A stretch of 14,446 nt of DNA from Nitrososphaerota archaeon (GCA_029785685.1 JAFLZE010000022.1:1-14446); one strand, 5' to 3'; positions 6,241 to 13,264 are shown, counted from the stretch's first letter. Translations and numbers: made by a program. Notes: generated by a model from the letters alone, not told the origin.

Positions 6241-7281
6241 TCAGATAGCCTGAGGCTCCGGCACGGTCAGGTCGATGGCTATCTCGGCGATATCCGACCC
6301 GTACTCTGCTGTCCTCCTGATGCTCTCCAGCATCATCTTGGTGGAGGCGACCTGAGCCCCGCTCATTTTGGGAGCCAGAATCTCGCCGCTGACTCTGCCT
6401 TCCATCTGGACGACCTCCTTTGCCTTCGCAATCGCCTCCTCCGCCAACTTGCCGTTCAGCCTGACGAGCGCAGAGACCGAGCTGTCGAACACTTTCCTCG
6501 AAAGCGCCGTCATCTCTTCAACCTTCGTCACCGATGGTTCGGTCAGTCCGATGAGGTACTCTGCTTCTCCAGCTATCGCAGCGGCGTGGTCTGCGACCCT
6601 TTCGACACTCTTCACGGCAAGCCGATATCCCAGGCAGTCCCTCGTTGAGCCAAGCCCGATCTCGCTGATGACCGATCTGTCTCTGACGGCTATGTTGAGC
6701 TGGCGCAGGAGAAAGTGATAGAATCTGTCTACCTCGTCGTCCCTGTCGATGACTTCTTGGGCCACGCTCTTGCTCTTTGTCCGAAGGACGGCGGCCGAAT
6801 CCGCGAGCATCCCGGCTGCGATGATTGCCATGCGTTCGAGCGCTTTCTTCAGAGGAAGGTCCATGTATCCGGAGAGGCACTGGGTAAGTATCCCCCCCGA
6901 TGACTCTTCTATGATCTCAACACCGATCAGCTTCCGCCGAATACCCTCTCTGATGAAGCTCCGGAGCCCGGTGTCAGACCTTCCGAGCAGTATCCTGATG
7001 GTGTCATAGCCCGCGAGATAATAAGAGATGAAATGCCTGAGGAGGAAGTCCTTGTCGAAGCCCTGCGCCGCCTCGAGCGTCGCTTCCGATTTCACCGATG
7101 ACCTGATATCGCGCCTTGGTACAACGAGCAGGGATGAATCAGACTGAACCAGGACCGCCACGGGATCCTTGGCGCGGAGCCCTACGTCTCTGACCCATGT
7201 CTTCGGAAGGGAGACCACGAAGCTGTCTCCGCCGGTCTTCTGCACCTTCCTGAAGTCCGGCCCTCCGGCCTTGTTGGTCAT
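6241..7281 (-). CDS. AbrB-PhoU phosphate regulatory protein
   Basis: From ATG 7281 the product has 346 residues. Residues about 8-57 form a SpoVT/AbrB-type swapped-hairpin DNA-binding domain (FRKVQKTGGDSFVVSLPKTW, then LLVVPRRD). A helical region follows, and then two PhoU-like three-helix bundles at about 165-250 and 260-340, with acidic helix signatures (IDRDDEVDRFYHFLLRQLN; VKSVERVADHAAAIAGEAE) of the kind that bind metal in PhoU proteins. This AbrB-PhoU fusion is a known archaeal type, thought to couple phosphate status to transport or transcription. Divergence from a phosphate symporter gene supports this. The frame stays open upstream to 7395, but TATA-like boxes at 7295-7315 place transcript starts near 7275-7284, and the AbrB domain begins just after ATG 7281, so that start is chosen. 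Confidence 0.85.
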   Translation of the reverse strand: MTNKAGGPDFRKVQKTGGDSFVVSLPKTWVRDVGLRAKDPVAVLVQSDSSLLVVPRRDIRSSVKSEATLEAAQGFDKDFLLRHFISYYLAGYDTIRILLGRSDTGLRSFIREGIRRKLIGVEIIEESSGGILTQCLSGYMDLPLKKALERMAIIAAGMLADSAAVLRTKSKSVAQEVIDRDDEVDRFYHFLLRQLNIAVRDRSVISEIGLGSTRDCLGYRLAVKSVERVADHAAAIAGEAEYLIGLTEPSVTKVEEMTALSRKVFDSSVSALVRLNGKLAEEAIAKAKEVVQMEGRVSGEILAPKMSGAQVASTKMMLESIRRTAEYGSDIAEIAIDLTVPEPQAI

Positions 7282-7294
7282 GAGCAATGCATAC

Positions 7295-7315
7295 TCTATA
7301 TCACCAATATAATTC
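7295..7315 (-). promoter_or_regulatory. TATA-like boxes of the AbrB-PhoU gene
   Basis: The minus strand has two overlapping A/T boxes, aattatattgg (about 7304-7314) and gatatag (7296-7302). The upstream one lies about 28 bases before ATG 7281, as expected for a leaderless start. Confidence 0.45.
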
Positions 7316-7414
7316 TTTATCAGGACAGGAGCATAAGGAGGTAGGTGGCGCCAAAGCCTCAATTTCGGGGCAGAGTCGGTTCTGCGTCGCTGCATGGTCA
7401 GCCTGCAGTGGCGC

Positions 7415-7440
7415 TTCTCAATATTCTCAATATCTTATAG
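7415..7440 (+). promoter_or_regulatory. Symporter promoter with tandem 10-bp direct repeat
   Basis: ttctcaatat occurs at 7415-7424 and again at 7424-7433 (period 9). It is followed at once by the TATA-like cttatag (7434-7440), which lies about 24 bases before ATG 7461. The repeat covers the BRE and the region just upstream, so it may be a regulator site, for instance for phosphate control. Confidence 0.45.
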
Positions 7441-7460
7441 AAGGTAATTCGGCAAGTCAT

Positions 7461-8972
7461 ATGATGCCTGCGGCTGCCCCCTGTACTCGAGGATTGGCGA
7501 AACAATCGGTCTCCATCGGAGCAGGTACGCCGTTCGGCCAGATGGACAGCAAGCCTCTGTCGAGGAAGTTCCTGAAGATTTGGTTCACGGCAGGGATGGG
7601 GTTCTTCACTGATGCGTACGACCTCCTGATAATAGGGTTCGCCCTCCTGATTTTTGGTGCGTATTCTATCCCGGGTTTCTCCATGAGTACAGGCATCATG
7701 GGACAGCCAGCAGCGGCCTTCGTCGGTTCATCCGCCATCTTTGCGGCGGTGATAGGGCAGCTCACATTCGGATACCTCGGGGACAAGATAGGCAGGAAGA
7801 ACGTCTATGGAATCGAGGCCACGATACTGGTTGCCGGTGCCCTCCTGAGCGCAGTCGCTACGAACGTCTACTTCTTGATTCTCTTCAGGTTCATCGAAGG
7901 TATTGGTATAGGCGGTGACTACCCGATTTCTGCGACCATAATGAGTGAGTACTCGAATGCGAAGGACAGGGGCAAGCTCGTCTCCTTGATCTTCGCTAAC
8001 CAAGGAATAGGATCGGTGGCCGCTGTCTTGGTGGGCCTTGGAGCGGTCGCCTTCCTCCCGCCGGCTCTGGCGTGGAGGGTAATGCTGGGAGCTGGCGCAA
8101 TACCTGCAGCGATGGTCATCTACCTGCGAAGGAAGATTCCTGAGACCCCGAGATACTCGCTTCTGGTGAAGGGGAATGTCGCCGAAGCCAGGAGGGGCGC
8201 CGGGGTGCTGGGGACTGACATAGGAGACGCGCAGGTGAGGGCGGGTCAGTCAGGTATGTCGGAGTTCTTCAAGAGATATTGGAAGACACTGATAGTCACC
8301 GCTGGCTCGTGGTTTCTTCTGGACATGGCCTTCTATGGAACCGGGGTGTATTCAGGCCCGATTGTCTCGGCTATACTCCCGATAAGCTCCTCCATTCCCA
8401 TCCAGGCCCAGCTCTTCACCAAAGTCTTCGAGGCAGGGATCCCCTACTTCGTCGGGTTCTTCGGTTACTTCACAGCCGTAGCACTGATGGACAGGTTAGG
8501 AAGGAAGATTACACAATTTCAGGGATTCTCGATGATGGCTGTACTCTACGTTGCTGTTGCGGCGCTGTCCATAACCAAAGGGACGAGCATAACGGGCTTC
8601 GCGGTCCCCGCAGTCGGAGCCCTCGCGCTCTACTCCCTGTCGTTCTTCTTCATCGACTTCGGTCCTAACACGACCACCTTCGTTGTGCCCGCCGAGGTAT
8701 ACCCCACCAAGAGGAGGACCACGGGGCACGGAATCTCCGCTGCGGCGGGCAAGGTGGGCGCTGCGATAACCACCTTCTTCTTCCCGGCCCTGCTCCTCAG
8801 CATAGGCGTCAAAGGCATCCTAGAGATGCTCGCGGTGGTCAGCGTTGTGGGCGCCCTGCTCACTCTCGGGTTGAAAGAGTCCAAGAAACTGTCTCTCGAA
8901 GAAGTATCCCAGGAAGAGCTCGTCGCGGCCCCAGAGATTAGAGCCGCGGCAGCGACCCGGTCCTCCGACTGA
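7461..8972 (+). CDS. Phosphate:H+ symporter of the major facilitator superfamily (PHS family)
   Basis: The product has about 503 residues with 12 TM segments and resembles fungal Pho84/PiPT. TM1 has GMGFFTDAYDL, with two Asp near residues 51 and 54. The MFS loop is GYLGDKIGRK (about 104-113). The PHS signature GGDYPISATIMSEY (about 151-164) follows in TM4, then a central loop, WFLLDMAFYG in TM7 with the phosphate-site Asp near 289, and FGPNTTTFVVPAEVYPTKRR followed by TGHGISAAAGK in TM10-11. The acidic residues that couple protons and bind phosphate in PiPT are all present, so the substrate call is firm. It works in the membrane to import inorganic phosphate. The frame is open back to 7287. 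The TATA box at 7434-7440 supports ATG 7461 (or 7464); ATG 7542, just before TM1, is another option. The last 35 bases overlap the convergent NAD-kinase-like gene. Confidence 0.9.
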   Translation: MMPAAAPCTRGLAKQSVSIGAGTPFGQMDSKPLSRKFLKIWFTAGMGFFTDAYDLLIIGFALLIFGAYSIPGFSMSTGIMGQPAAAFVGSSAIFAAVIGQLTFGYLGDKIGRKNVYGIEATILVAGALLSAVATNVYFLILFRFIEGIGIGGDYPISATIMSEYSNAKDRGKLVSLIFANQGIGSVAAVLVGLGAVAFLPPALAWRVMLGAGAIPAAMVIYLRRKIPETPRYSLLVKGNVAEARRGAGVLGTDIGDAQVRAGQSGMSEFFKRYWKTLIVTAGSWFLLDMAFYGTGVYSGPIVSAILPISSSIPIQAQLFTKVFEAGIPYFVGFFGYFTAVALMDRLGRKITQFQGFSMMAVLYVAVAALSITKGTSITGFAVPAVGALALYSLSFFFIDFGPNTTTFVVPAEVYPTKRRTTGHGISAAAGKVGAAITTFFFPALLLSIGVKGILEMLAVVSVVGALLTLGLKESKKLSLEEVSQEELVAAPEIRAAAATRSSD

Positions 8973-9756
8973 TCGAAATCACCTTCGTGGCGCTTCTTCC
9001 CGGCCTGACGGTGATCACATCTCCGACTGCGACTCTGGCTCCTCCCCGGCCTTCTGTGGTCCCATACAGCCTGGCATCTGCAGGCCTGAACAAGGAAATC
9101 TCGACCTCGGTCCCCCAAGGCACGGTGTATCTCAGGGGGTGCACGTCCTTCCCCCTGCGTTCCGTGAACGTCGGGGTGATATGGCAAATCCCCACCATAT
9201 CCCTTCCGATTATGGTGTGTGCGCCGGGGTCCATCATGTCTCCCACTATCCTGTCAGGGTAGGAGTAGTATCCGGTCGAACCGGCGGACGTGCATATCAC
9301 CACGCCGTCCCCGACTGCAACGTCTTCAGCGCCGCGGCCTCCCTTGGCCGTCTTCACACTGTATCTTATGCAGCTGCTGTCGGCTCCCCTCTGAAGGTAG
9401 ACGTCTGTGAAAATCTCCCCCAACGGCCTCTCGTTCTTGAGCACCTCAAGGCGCCGCTGCTCCTCGACTCGGTAGTCCCCGGAGACGACCCGTCGGAGCA
9501 CCCTCGGGAGCTCGTCGAAGTATGTTTCGGCAAGGTAGGCCCTGGACCCCGCGGGATTCTTCGACCTTACGCCTACGAAGAGCAGAGGCACCTCCTCCAT
9601 CCGCCCGTACTTGCCGAACCTGCCGTCTCCGCCGACCACGACGCCGATGTCTGCGTTCTCCCTCCCCACGGTGAATCCGGCTCCTTCGAGAACCCTTCTC
9701 AGGTCAACCGGATCGACCTTCGGTTTACTGCCGTCGAGGAGCATCTTCGCCCTCAC
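8938..9756 (-). CDS. NAD kinase-like protein
   Basis: From GTG 9756 the product has 272 residues. It carries GGDG near residues 42-45, the catalytic loop of the NAD kinase/diacylglycerol kinase fold, and later VICTSAGSTGYYSY (about 153-166), which matches the TxTGSTAYxxS motif that binds NAD. Length is normal for the family. The reaction would be ATP (or polyphosphate) + NAD to NADP in the cytoplasm. The sequence is divergent: the usual NE of the adenine pocket appears as TD in IFTDVYL, so a related nucleotide kinase is possible. TTG 9780 would add 8 residues but overlaps the DUF72 stop; a ggtga sequence 7 bases before GTG 9756 favours the shorter form, 4 bases behind DUF72. It is likely co-transcribed with DUF72. 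Confidence 0.7.
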   Translation of the reverse strand: MRAKMLLDGSKPKVDPVDLRRVLEGAGFTVGRENADIGVVVGGDGRFGKYGRMEEVPLLFVGVRSKNPAGSRAYLAETYFDELPRVLRRVVSGDYRVEEQRRLEVLKNERPLGEIFTDVYLQRGADSSCIRYSVKTAKGGRGAEDVAVGDGVVICTSAGSTGYYSYPDRIVGDMMDPGAHTIIGRDMVGICHITPTFTERRGKDVHPLRYTVPWGTEVEISLFRPADARLYGTTEGRGGARVAVGDVITVRPGRSATKVISISRRTGSLPRL

Positions 9757-9760
9757 TCTT

Positions 9761-10615
9761 TCACCTGCCTCCCCCCGCAAACTCCAGCATGCTGCCCTCC
9801 CCTTCGTCTCTCCGCCCCGTCTCTATGAACTTCGTAGCCCTCTCTCTCGCCCCCTGTTGCTGAGAGCTCGACCTGCCGAGCTTCTCCAGCATCTTCAAGG
9901 AGTTCTCGACAGCGAACCCTTTGAAATGGTTGTTGAAGTAGCCGTATGTCTCCTTGACCCTTGCGGTCACCTCTTCCACTTTGGGCACCCAACTGCTCAG
10001 CTCCTTGTCGCCGTACCTGTAGTTGTACCAGGGCCGGCTCCCCCGGCCATGCCACCTGATGAACGCGAAGTCTGCGGTGACAACCGTGTCAGAGGGGAGA
10101 AGGGGCTCGTCCACTATCACATTGGCGACATTCCTCCCCCTCAAGTAAGACCACACCTCCTCCCTGAGCCACGAAGGGTGCCTGAACTCGACTGCGAACC
10201 TGATGTCCCCTGGCGCCCTCTCGAAGAACCCCTTCAGCCTAGTGAAGTCGGACTGGTATGAGTAGCTCGGAGGGAGCTGGACAAGAATGGGTCCGAGCTT
10301 GCCCGTGGCGATGAGCGGCTTGAGAACCTCCAGGAACCTGACCAGGTCTGCCTCGACTCCCTGGCCCGTGTCAAGCCGCTTGTCATGTGTGAGCTGCCTT
10401 GGGAGCTTGACCGAAAAGACGAATCTTTCTGGGGTGTATCTGGCCCACCCCTCGACCATCCTCTTCGAGGGGAACGCGTAGAACGAGGAGTCTACCTCGA
10501 CGGTCTGATAATACTTGGAGTAGTAAGCGAGCTTGTTCGTCGTCGAGCTGGGATAGAAAGCGCCCGCCCACTCGTTATACGACCACCCCGACGTCCCTAT
10601 GAGGAGATCGGACAA
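9761..10615 (-). CDS. DUF72 (YecE-like) protein
   Basis: The product has 284 residues. It begins with the family hallmark IGTSGWSYNEWAGAFYP, continues with LAYYSKYYQTVEVDSSFY, FVFSVKLPRQLTHDKRL, LVQLPPSYSY, FAVEFRHPSWL and FIRWHGRG, and ends with YGYFNNHFKGFAVENSLKM. These are the conserved blocks of DUF72, a TIM-barrel family widespread in archaea and bacteria, in the order expected. The biochemical function of the family is not established. The start is TTG; a TATA-like box (minus-strand gtttaaat, 10642-10649) would start the transcript near 10620, so the mRNA has almost no leader. The tail after about residue 262 (Arg/Glu/Gly-rich) lies outside the conserved domain. It forms a tight pair with the downstream NAD-kinase-like gene. 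Confidence 0.88.
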   Translation of the reverse strand: MSDLLIGTSGWSYNEWAGAFYPSSTTNKLAYYSKYYQTVEVDSSFYAFPSKRMVEGWARYTPERFVFSVKLPRQLTHDKRLDTGQGVEADLVRFLEVLKPLIATGKLGPILVQLPPSYSYQSDFTRLKGFFERAPGDIRFAVEFRHPSWLREEVWSYLRGRNVANVIVDEPLLPSDTVVTADFAFIRWHGRGSRPWYNYRYGDKELSSWVPKVEEVTARVKETYGYFNNHFKGFAVENSLKMLEKLGRSSSQQQGARERATKFIETGRRDEGEGSMLEFAGGGR

Positions 10616-10641
10616 GCTGGTTGGGTCGCTGGGGGTTTGCG

Positions 10642-10649
10642 ATTTAAAC
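10642..10649 (-). promoter_or_regulatory. TATA box of the DUF72-NAD kinase pair
   Basis: The minus strand reads gtttaaat, centred about 30 bases upstream of the TTG at 10615. It lies in the 46-base gap behind the GTP cyclohydrolase gene, so this pair can be transcribed separately from the preQ0 genes. Confidence 0.5.
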
Positions 10650-10661
10650 CTCGGCTACGGC

Positions 10662-11408
10662 CTAGAGGATAGGCATCCATCCGGGACGCGCTGACCAGGT
10701 TGCAATGGCGTCGTGGGCGTGGATAGACTCGAAGCACCGCCCGCTCACGAAGAGCGCGTTGGGGAACCTGCTCACGCACTCACGCACGAGGTCCTCGGCG
10801 AACCTGGGGTTGGCCTGCGCCTCCAGAATCTTCTTCGCTTCCTCCAGCCTCTTCATGTGCTCCCGCGGCGAAGCAGAGAAACACTCGTTGATCCTCCGGA
10901 TGACTCCCACCGAGTCCAGCGCCCTCTCGCTCTTGAGGACAAGAGTCATCTGGGCTCGCTGCATGTGCCCGATCCCTATCATCTTCTTCGAGCAGGGACA
11001 CGCCGTCATCCCGTCGACCACGTAACGATAGGTGACCGCTCCCCGCTGGGTGGCCCGCATGGTGACCTTTGCGAACTGGTCGTCGAAGGGAAGGTCGAAG
11101 CTCGCGGTGACGCTCGACCCAGGTTGTGTCTCGTTGATTTCGCTGCATACAAGCCTTAGCCACTGTTCGACCCCCCTGGGCCTTCTGCCGTTGGCCGCCT
11201 TCACTAGCCGGCTCATGTGCACCCCTCTGTGCAACCCGGTCGACGTCTGAATCGAAAGTTCGACGGGGAATGTCAGACTCCCGGTCGTCCCCAGAACCCT
11301 GAAGTTTGCAATGCCCGCATCGATCGGAACTTTCGAAGTTTCAGACTGCACGTCGGCGGTGGCGTCTATGAAGTCGAGAGCGTCTGATGCCCTCTCCTGC
11401 CTCTTCAA
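10662..11408 (-). CDS. GTP cyclohydrolase, COG1469 type (FolE2/MptA)
   Basis: From TTG 11408 the product has 248 residues. Conserved blocks are ATADVQSETSKVPIDAGI at the N-terminus, STGLHRGVHMSRLV (about 56-69), TACPCSKKMIGIGHMQRAQ (about 135-153, with the metal Cys and His), and FESIHAHDAIA near the end. These identify the metal-dependent type IB/IV cyclohydrolase, which opens GTP to dihydroneopterin triphosphate or its cyclic phosphate. Next to queD and queC, its role is most likely the first step of preQ0/archaeosine synthesis; a supply to a pterin cofactor such as methanopterin is also possible. The frame is open to 11522, overlapping the queC Zn-binding codons, which is unlikely. TTG 11408 is the only start between the queC stop and the conserved region, and a TATA-like box (11435-11442) fits it. 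Confidence 0.88.
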   Translation of the reverse strand: MKRQERASDALDFIDATADVQSETSKVPIDAGIANFRVLGTTGSLTFPVELSIQTSTGLHRGVHMSRLVKAANGRRPRGVEQWLRLVCSEINETQPGSSVTASFDLPFDDQFAKVTMRATQRGAVTYRYVVDGMTACPCSKKMIGIGHMQRAQMTLVLKSERALDSVGVIRRINECFSASPREHMKRLEEAKKILEAQANPRFAEDLVRECVSRFPNALFVSGRCFESIHAHDAIATWSARPGWMPIL

Positions 11409-11434
11409 GGAGCCCTGAACTGGCCGCCCTTCCT

Positions 11435-11442
11435 TTAAGTAA
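11435..11442 (-). promoter_or_regulatory. TATA-like box inside the queC 3' end
   Basis: The minus strand has gaaaattacttaaagg. The ttacttaa core overlaps the queC stop codon and lies about 30 bases before TTG 11408. It would allow expression of the cyclohydrolase apart from queD-queC. Confidence 0.4.
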
Positions 11443-12067
11443 TTTTCCCCCGACCGGGAGAAAGAGGGTCCAGAACCCCGGCCTCGGCGAAGGAACGCCT
11501 CCGGGTGAGGCACCCGTCGCACTTCCAGCAGTGCGCCTTCCCATCCCCGTGGCAGCTCCAGGTCCTTTCCAGAGGCACTCCCATGGAGGAGGCAAGTGAG
11601 ATGACTTTCGGCTTCGTCATCCGGCCAAGGGGCCTGACGATGCGAAGGCGGTTCTTGTCCAAGATAGGGGACGCGGCTCTGAAAGCCCTCTCAAGCGAGC
11701 TAAAGAAGCGGGGGGTCACGTCCCGGAAGACCTCTAGATCGTCCCTGTTGTGCCCTCCCACCAGGACCGAAGCACCCACCTCTTCGCCGTACGAGGCGGC
11801 GAACGAGTAAAACACGCTGTTCCTGAGAGGGATGTAGGTCGGAGGGAGACCGCCGAAGAGACCTCCAGGGATGTCTCCCGCCTCTCTCAGGTCGGGGACC
11901 CTCACCAGTCTATGCTCCGATACCCCCGCCCGAGAGGCGATCGACTCCGATGCCCGAAGCTCCTGCCGGGCGATGCCATGGTACTCGAAGGTCAGCGCCC
12001 TGACAGAGTATTCCCGCCTGACCATATAGAGCGCGGTGGCGGAGTCGATCCCACCCGAAAGAAGCAC
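11435..12067 (-). CDS. queC: 7-cyano-7-deazaguanine (preQ0) synthase, QueC-like
   Basis: The product has 210 residues. SGGIDS at 4-9 is the ATP pyrophosphatase PP-loop. TYIPLRNSVFYSFAASYGE (about 77-95) matches the QueC VPxRN block, and GGHNRDD (about 104-110) the next one. Four cysteines at 172, 180, 183 and 186 (CHGDGKAHCWKCDGC) form the zinc site. The usual YPDCRPEF motif is replaced by EVFRDVTPRFF, so this is a divergent member. The enzyme converts carboxydeazaguanine to preQ0 with ATP and ammonia; in archaea preQ0 goes into archaeosine at tRNA position 15. The GTG start shares its first base with the queD TAG stop, which implies translational coupling. No alternative start exists, and the usual N-terminal beta strand is only partly present. 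Confidence 0.82.
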   Translation of the reverse strand: MLLSGGIDSATALYMVRREYSVRALTFEYHGIARQELRASESIASRAGVSEHRLVRVPDLREAGDIPGGLFGGLPPTYIPLRNSVFYSFAASYGEEVGASVLVGGHNRDDLEVFRDVTPRFFSSLERAFRAASPILDKNRLRIVRPLGRMTKPKVISLASSMGVPLERTWSCHGDGKAHCWKCDGCLTRRRSFAEAGVLDPLSPGRGKIT

Positions 12068-12927
12068 TACCGCTTCTTTCGTCCTGCCGACGCACCGTCC
12101 TGATGCAGTTTCGCCAGTACGTGGCTACCCTTGTTGAGGCCTTCGTAGACATAGACTCCGACGGCGGTCACGTTCTTGGGCATCTTCGGGGCGACGCGCC
12201 CGAGGACCTCCCTCGCCAGGTTCTCCACCGTCGCCTCTCCATTCAACAGGACCGTCGTGTCTTTGGGGGCCTTTATGGCAAACTCTCCGTGCACAGTCTT
12301 GAACATGAGTGAGACGCTCTTGGCGTCCATGGCGGTCACATACTTCTCGTTGATGAACAGCTTGTGGTCTAACCCCCGCACTGCCTCCCTGACTACAGGC
12401 TTCGTCACCCCGAAGTCGACCACCATCCCCTCGATGGGGCGGCCGACGACTTCCACCAGGACGCTGGAGGTGTGCCCATGCATGACCGAACACTTCTCAG
12501 TCTTAGGGAGGATGTGCGCATAGTCGAAGTTGAAAGAAGGGTCGTCGAGGAAAATCGTCTGGACTCCTCCCTCTTCCCCAAGACCGAGCACCCTGATACC
12601 GTGGTCCATGCCATCGCTGCGGATCGCGTCCCTCCTGACGATCACGCAGTCTTTCTTCACTTGGTTCAGCCCTCTCAGTTCAGAGCCGCCAAACGCGGGT
12701 TCGACGAAGAGCCATACGCCATTGACCGCGAAATCTGCGACCAGCCCTGACCCTGGGACCTTCACGTTCTCCCTGTAGGCGATTTTTAGGCCGTCGAGGA
12801 GTCCCGCCACCAGCTGGTGAGTCCCGCTTCTCTTCAAGCCCCCTGCCGTCCTGTACCCCCTCTCATACCCCCCTTCGTCAAGGCGCCTGAGCCGGGGGGC
12901 GAGCTTGGACAGGAGTTTCTCACTCAT
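12067..12927 (-). CDS. queD: 6-carboxy-tetrahydropterin synthase (QueD) fused to an N-terminal nuclease-like domain
   Basis: The product has 286 residues, about twice the usual 120-150. The C-terminal half is a PTPS/QueD domain: FNFDYAHIL (132-140, His138), CSVMHGH (146-152, CxxxHGH with Cys146 and Zn His150/152), EGMVVDF (166-172), LDHKLF (186-191, Asp187-His188) and YEG (261-263). The CxxxHGH form fits QueD rather than PTPS-III. It makes carboxytetrahydropterin from dihydroneopterin triphosphate for preQ0. Residues about 35-118 resemble a Vsr/DUF559-type PD-(D/E)xK fold: a helix (THQLVAGLLDGLKIAYREN), VADFAVNGVWLFVEP with D65 and E76, then KKDCVIVRRDAI and HGIRVLGL. The catalytic Lys expected after E76 is missing (EPA). 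The gene heads a cluster with queC and the cyclohydrolase. ATG 12927 lies about 27 bases after a TATA box (12952-12959), giving a leaderless mRNA. Confidence 0.85.
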   Translation of the reverse strand: MSEKLLSKLAPRLRRLDEGGYERGYRTAGGLKRSGTHQLVAGLLDGLKIAYRENVKVPGSGLVADFAVNGVWLFVEPAFGGSELRGLNQVKKDCVIVRRDAIRSDGMDHGIRVLGLGEEGGVQTIFLDDPSFNFDYAHILPKTEKCSVMHGHTSSVLVEVVGRPIEGMVVDFGVTKPVVREAVRGLDHKLFINEKYVTAMDAKSVSLMFKTVHGEFAIKAPKDTTVLLNGEATVENLAREVLGRVAPKMPKNVTAVGVYVYEGLNKGSHVLAKLHQDGASAGRKKR

Positions 12928-12951
12928 CTTCGGTGTGGCCGGAGACGGGTT

Positions 12952-12960
12952 CGTTTATAC
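12952..12960. promoter_or_regulatory. Bidirectional TATA box between queD and tRNA-Gly
   Basis: The plus strand reads cgtttatac and the minus strand gtataaacg. Its centre lies about 29 bases before ATG 12927 (minus) and about 30 before the tRNA 5' end at 12986 (plus). It is the only A/T-rich element in the 58-base gap. Confidence 0.55.
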
Positions 12961-12985
12961 TGTTTCCGGCGGAGGGGCCTGTGGC

Positions 12986-13078
12986 GCGGCCTTGATCCAG
13001 CCTGGTCAGGATAGTGGCTTCCCATTCCCTGAGAGGAGAGAGCCATTCGCCCGGGTTCGAATCCCGGAGGCCGCACCA
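12986..13078 (+). tRNA. tRNA-Gly(CCC) with a 16-nt intron
   Basis: Acceptor strands gcggcct (12986-12992) and aggccgc (13068-13074) pair fully. The D stem is atcc/ggat (12995-12998, 13009-13012). The anticodon stem is gtggc/gccat (13014-13018, 13042-13046). The T arm is ccggg-ttcgaat-cccgg (13051-13067). The discriminator is A, and CCA is encoded (13076-13078). The anticodon loop holds 23 bases instead of 7. Removing 13025-13040 leaves ttcccaa with anticodon CCC at 13021-13023, so it decodes GGG. The acceptor sequence and A73 fit archaeal tRNA-Gly. The intron is at the standard 37/38 position. Transcription probably starts from the TATA box at 12952-12960 shared with queD. Confidence 0.92.
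13025..13040 (+). other. tRNA intron with bulge-helix-bulge splice motif
   Basis: The intron is 16 bases. Exon ttcc (13019-13022) pairs with ggag (13035-13038) as the 4-bp central helix. It is flanked by 3-base bulges cat (13023-13025) and aga (13039-13041). Cutting after the second base of each bulge gives exactly this intron. The inner helix has only two pairs, so it is a minimal form. Confidence 0.85.
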
Positions 13079-13264
13079 CAAATCGCGCCGCGTAACCATT
13101 CGGAGCAGTGGTCGGCGGGCCGTGAAGCCGGGGCCCATTGGAACTTGCGCTCGTTGTGACCGCTGCCAAGTCATGGTGAAGCTCTAATCCACAGGCCCTT
13201 CTCCATCACGTCCCATGTATGATTGCCAGCTTCGGGGATAATGGTGGTCAGTCGACCTGCGCGG

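Noticed and set aside
7287..7460. Upstream extension of the symporter to 7287.
   Set aside because: The extension is not MFS-like, runs through the promoter of the divergent gene, and precedes the TATA box at 7434-7440.
13079..13264. Possible box C/D RNA between tRNA-Gly and the peroxiredoxin gene.
   Set aside because: CTGA-like boxes are present, but no proper C box (RUGAUGA) lies at the right distance.
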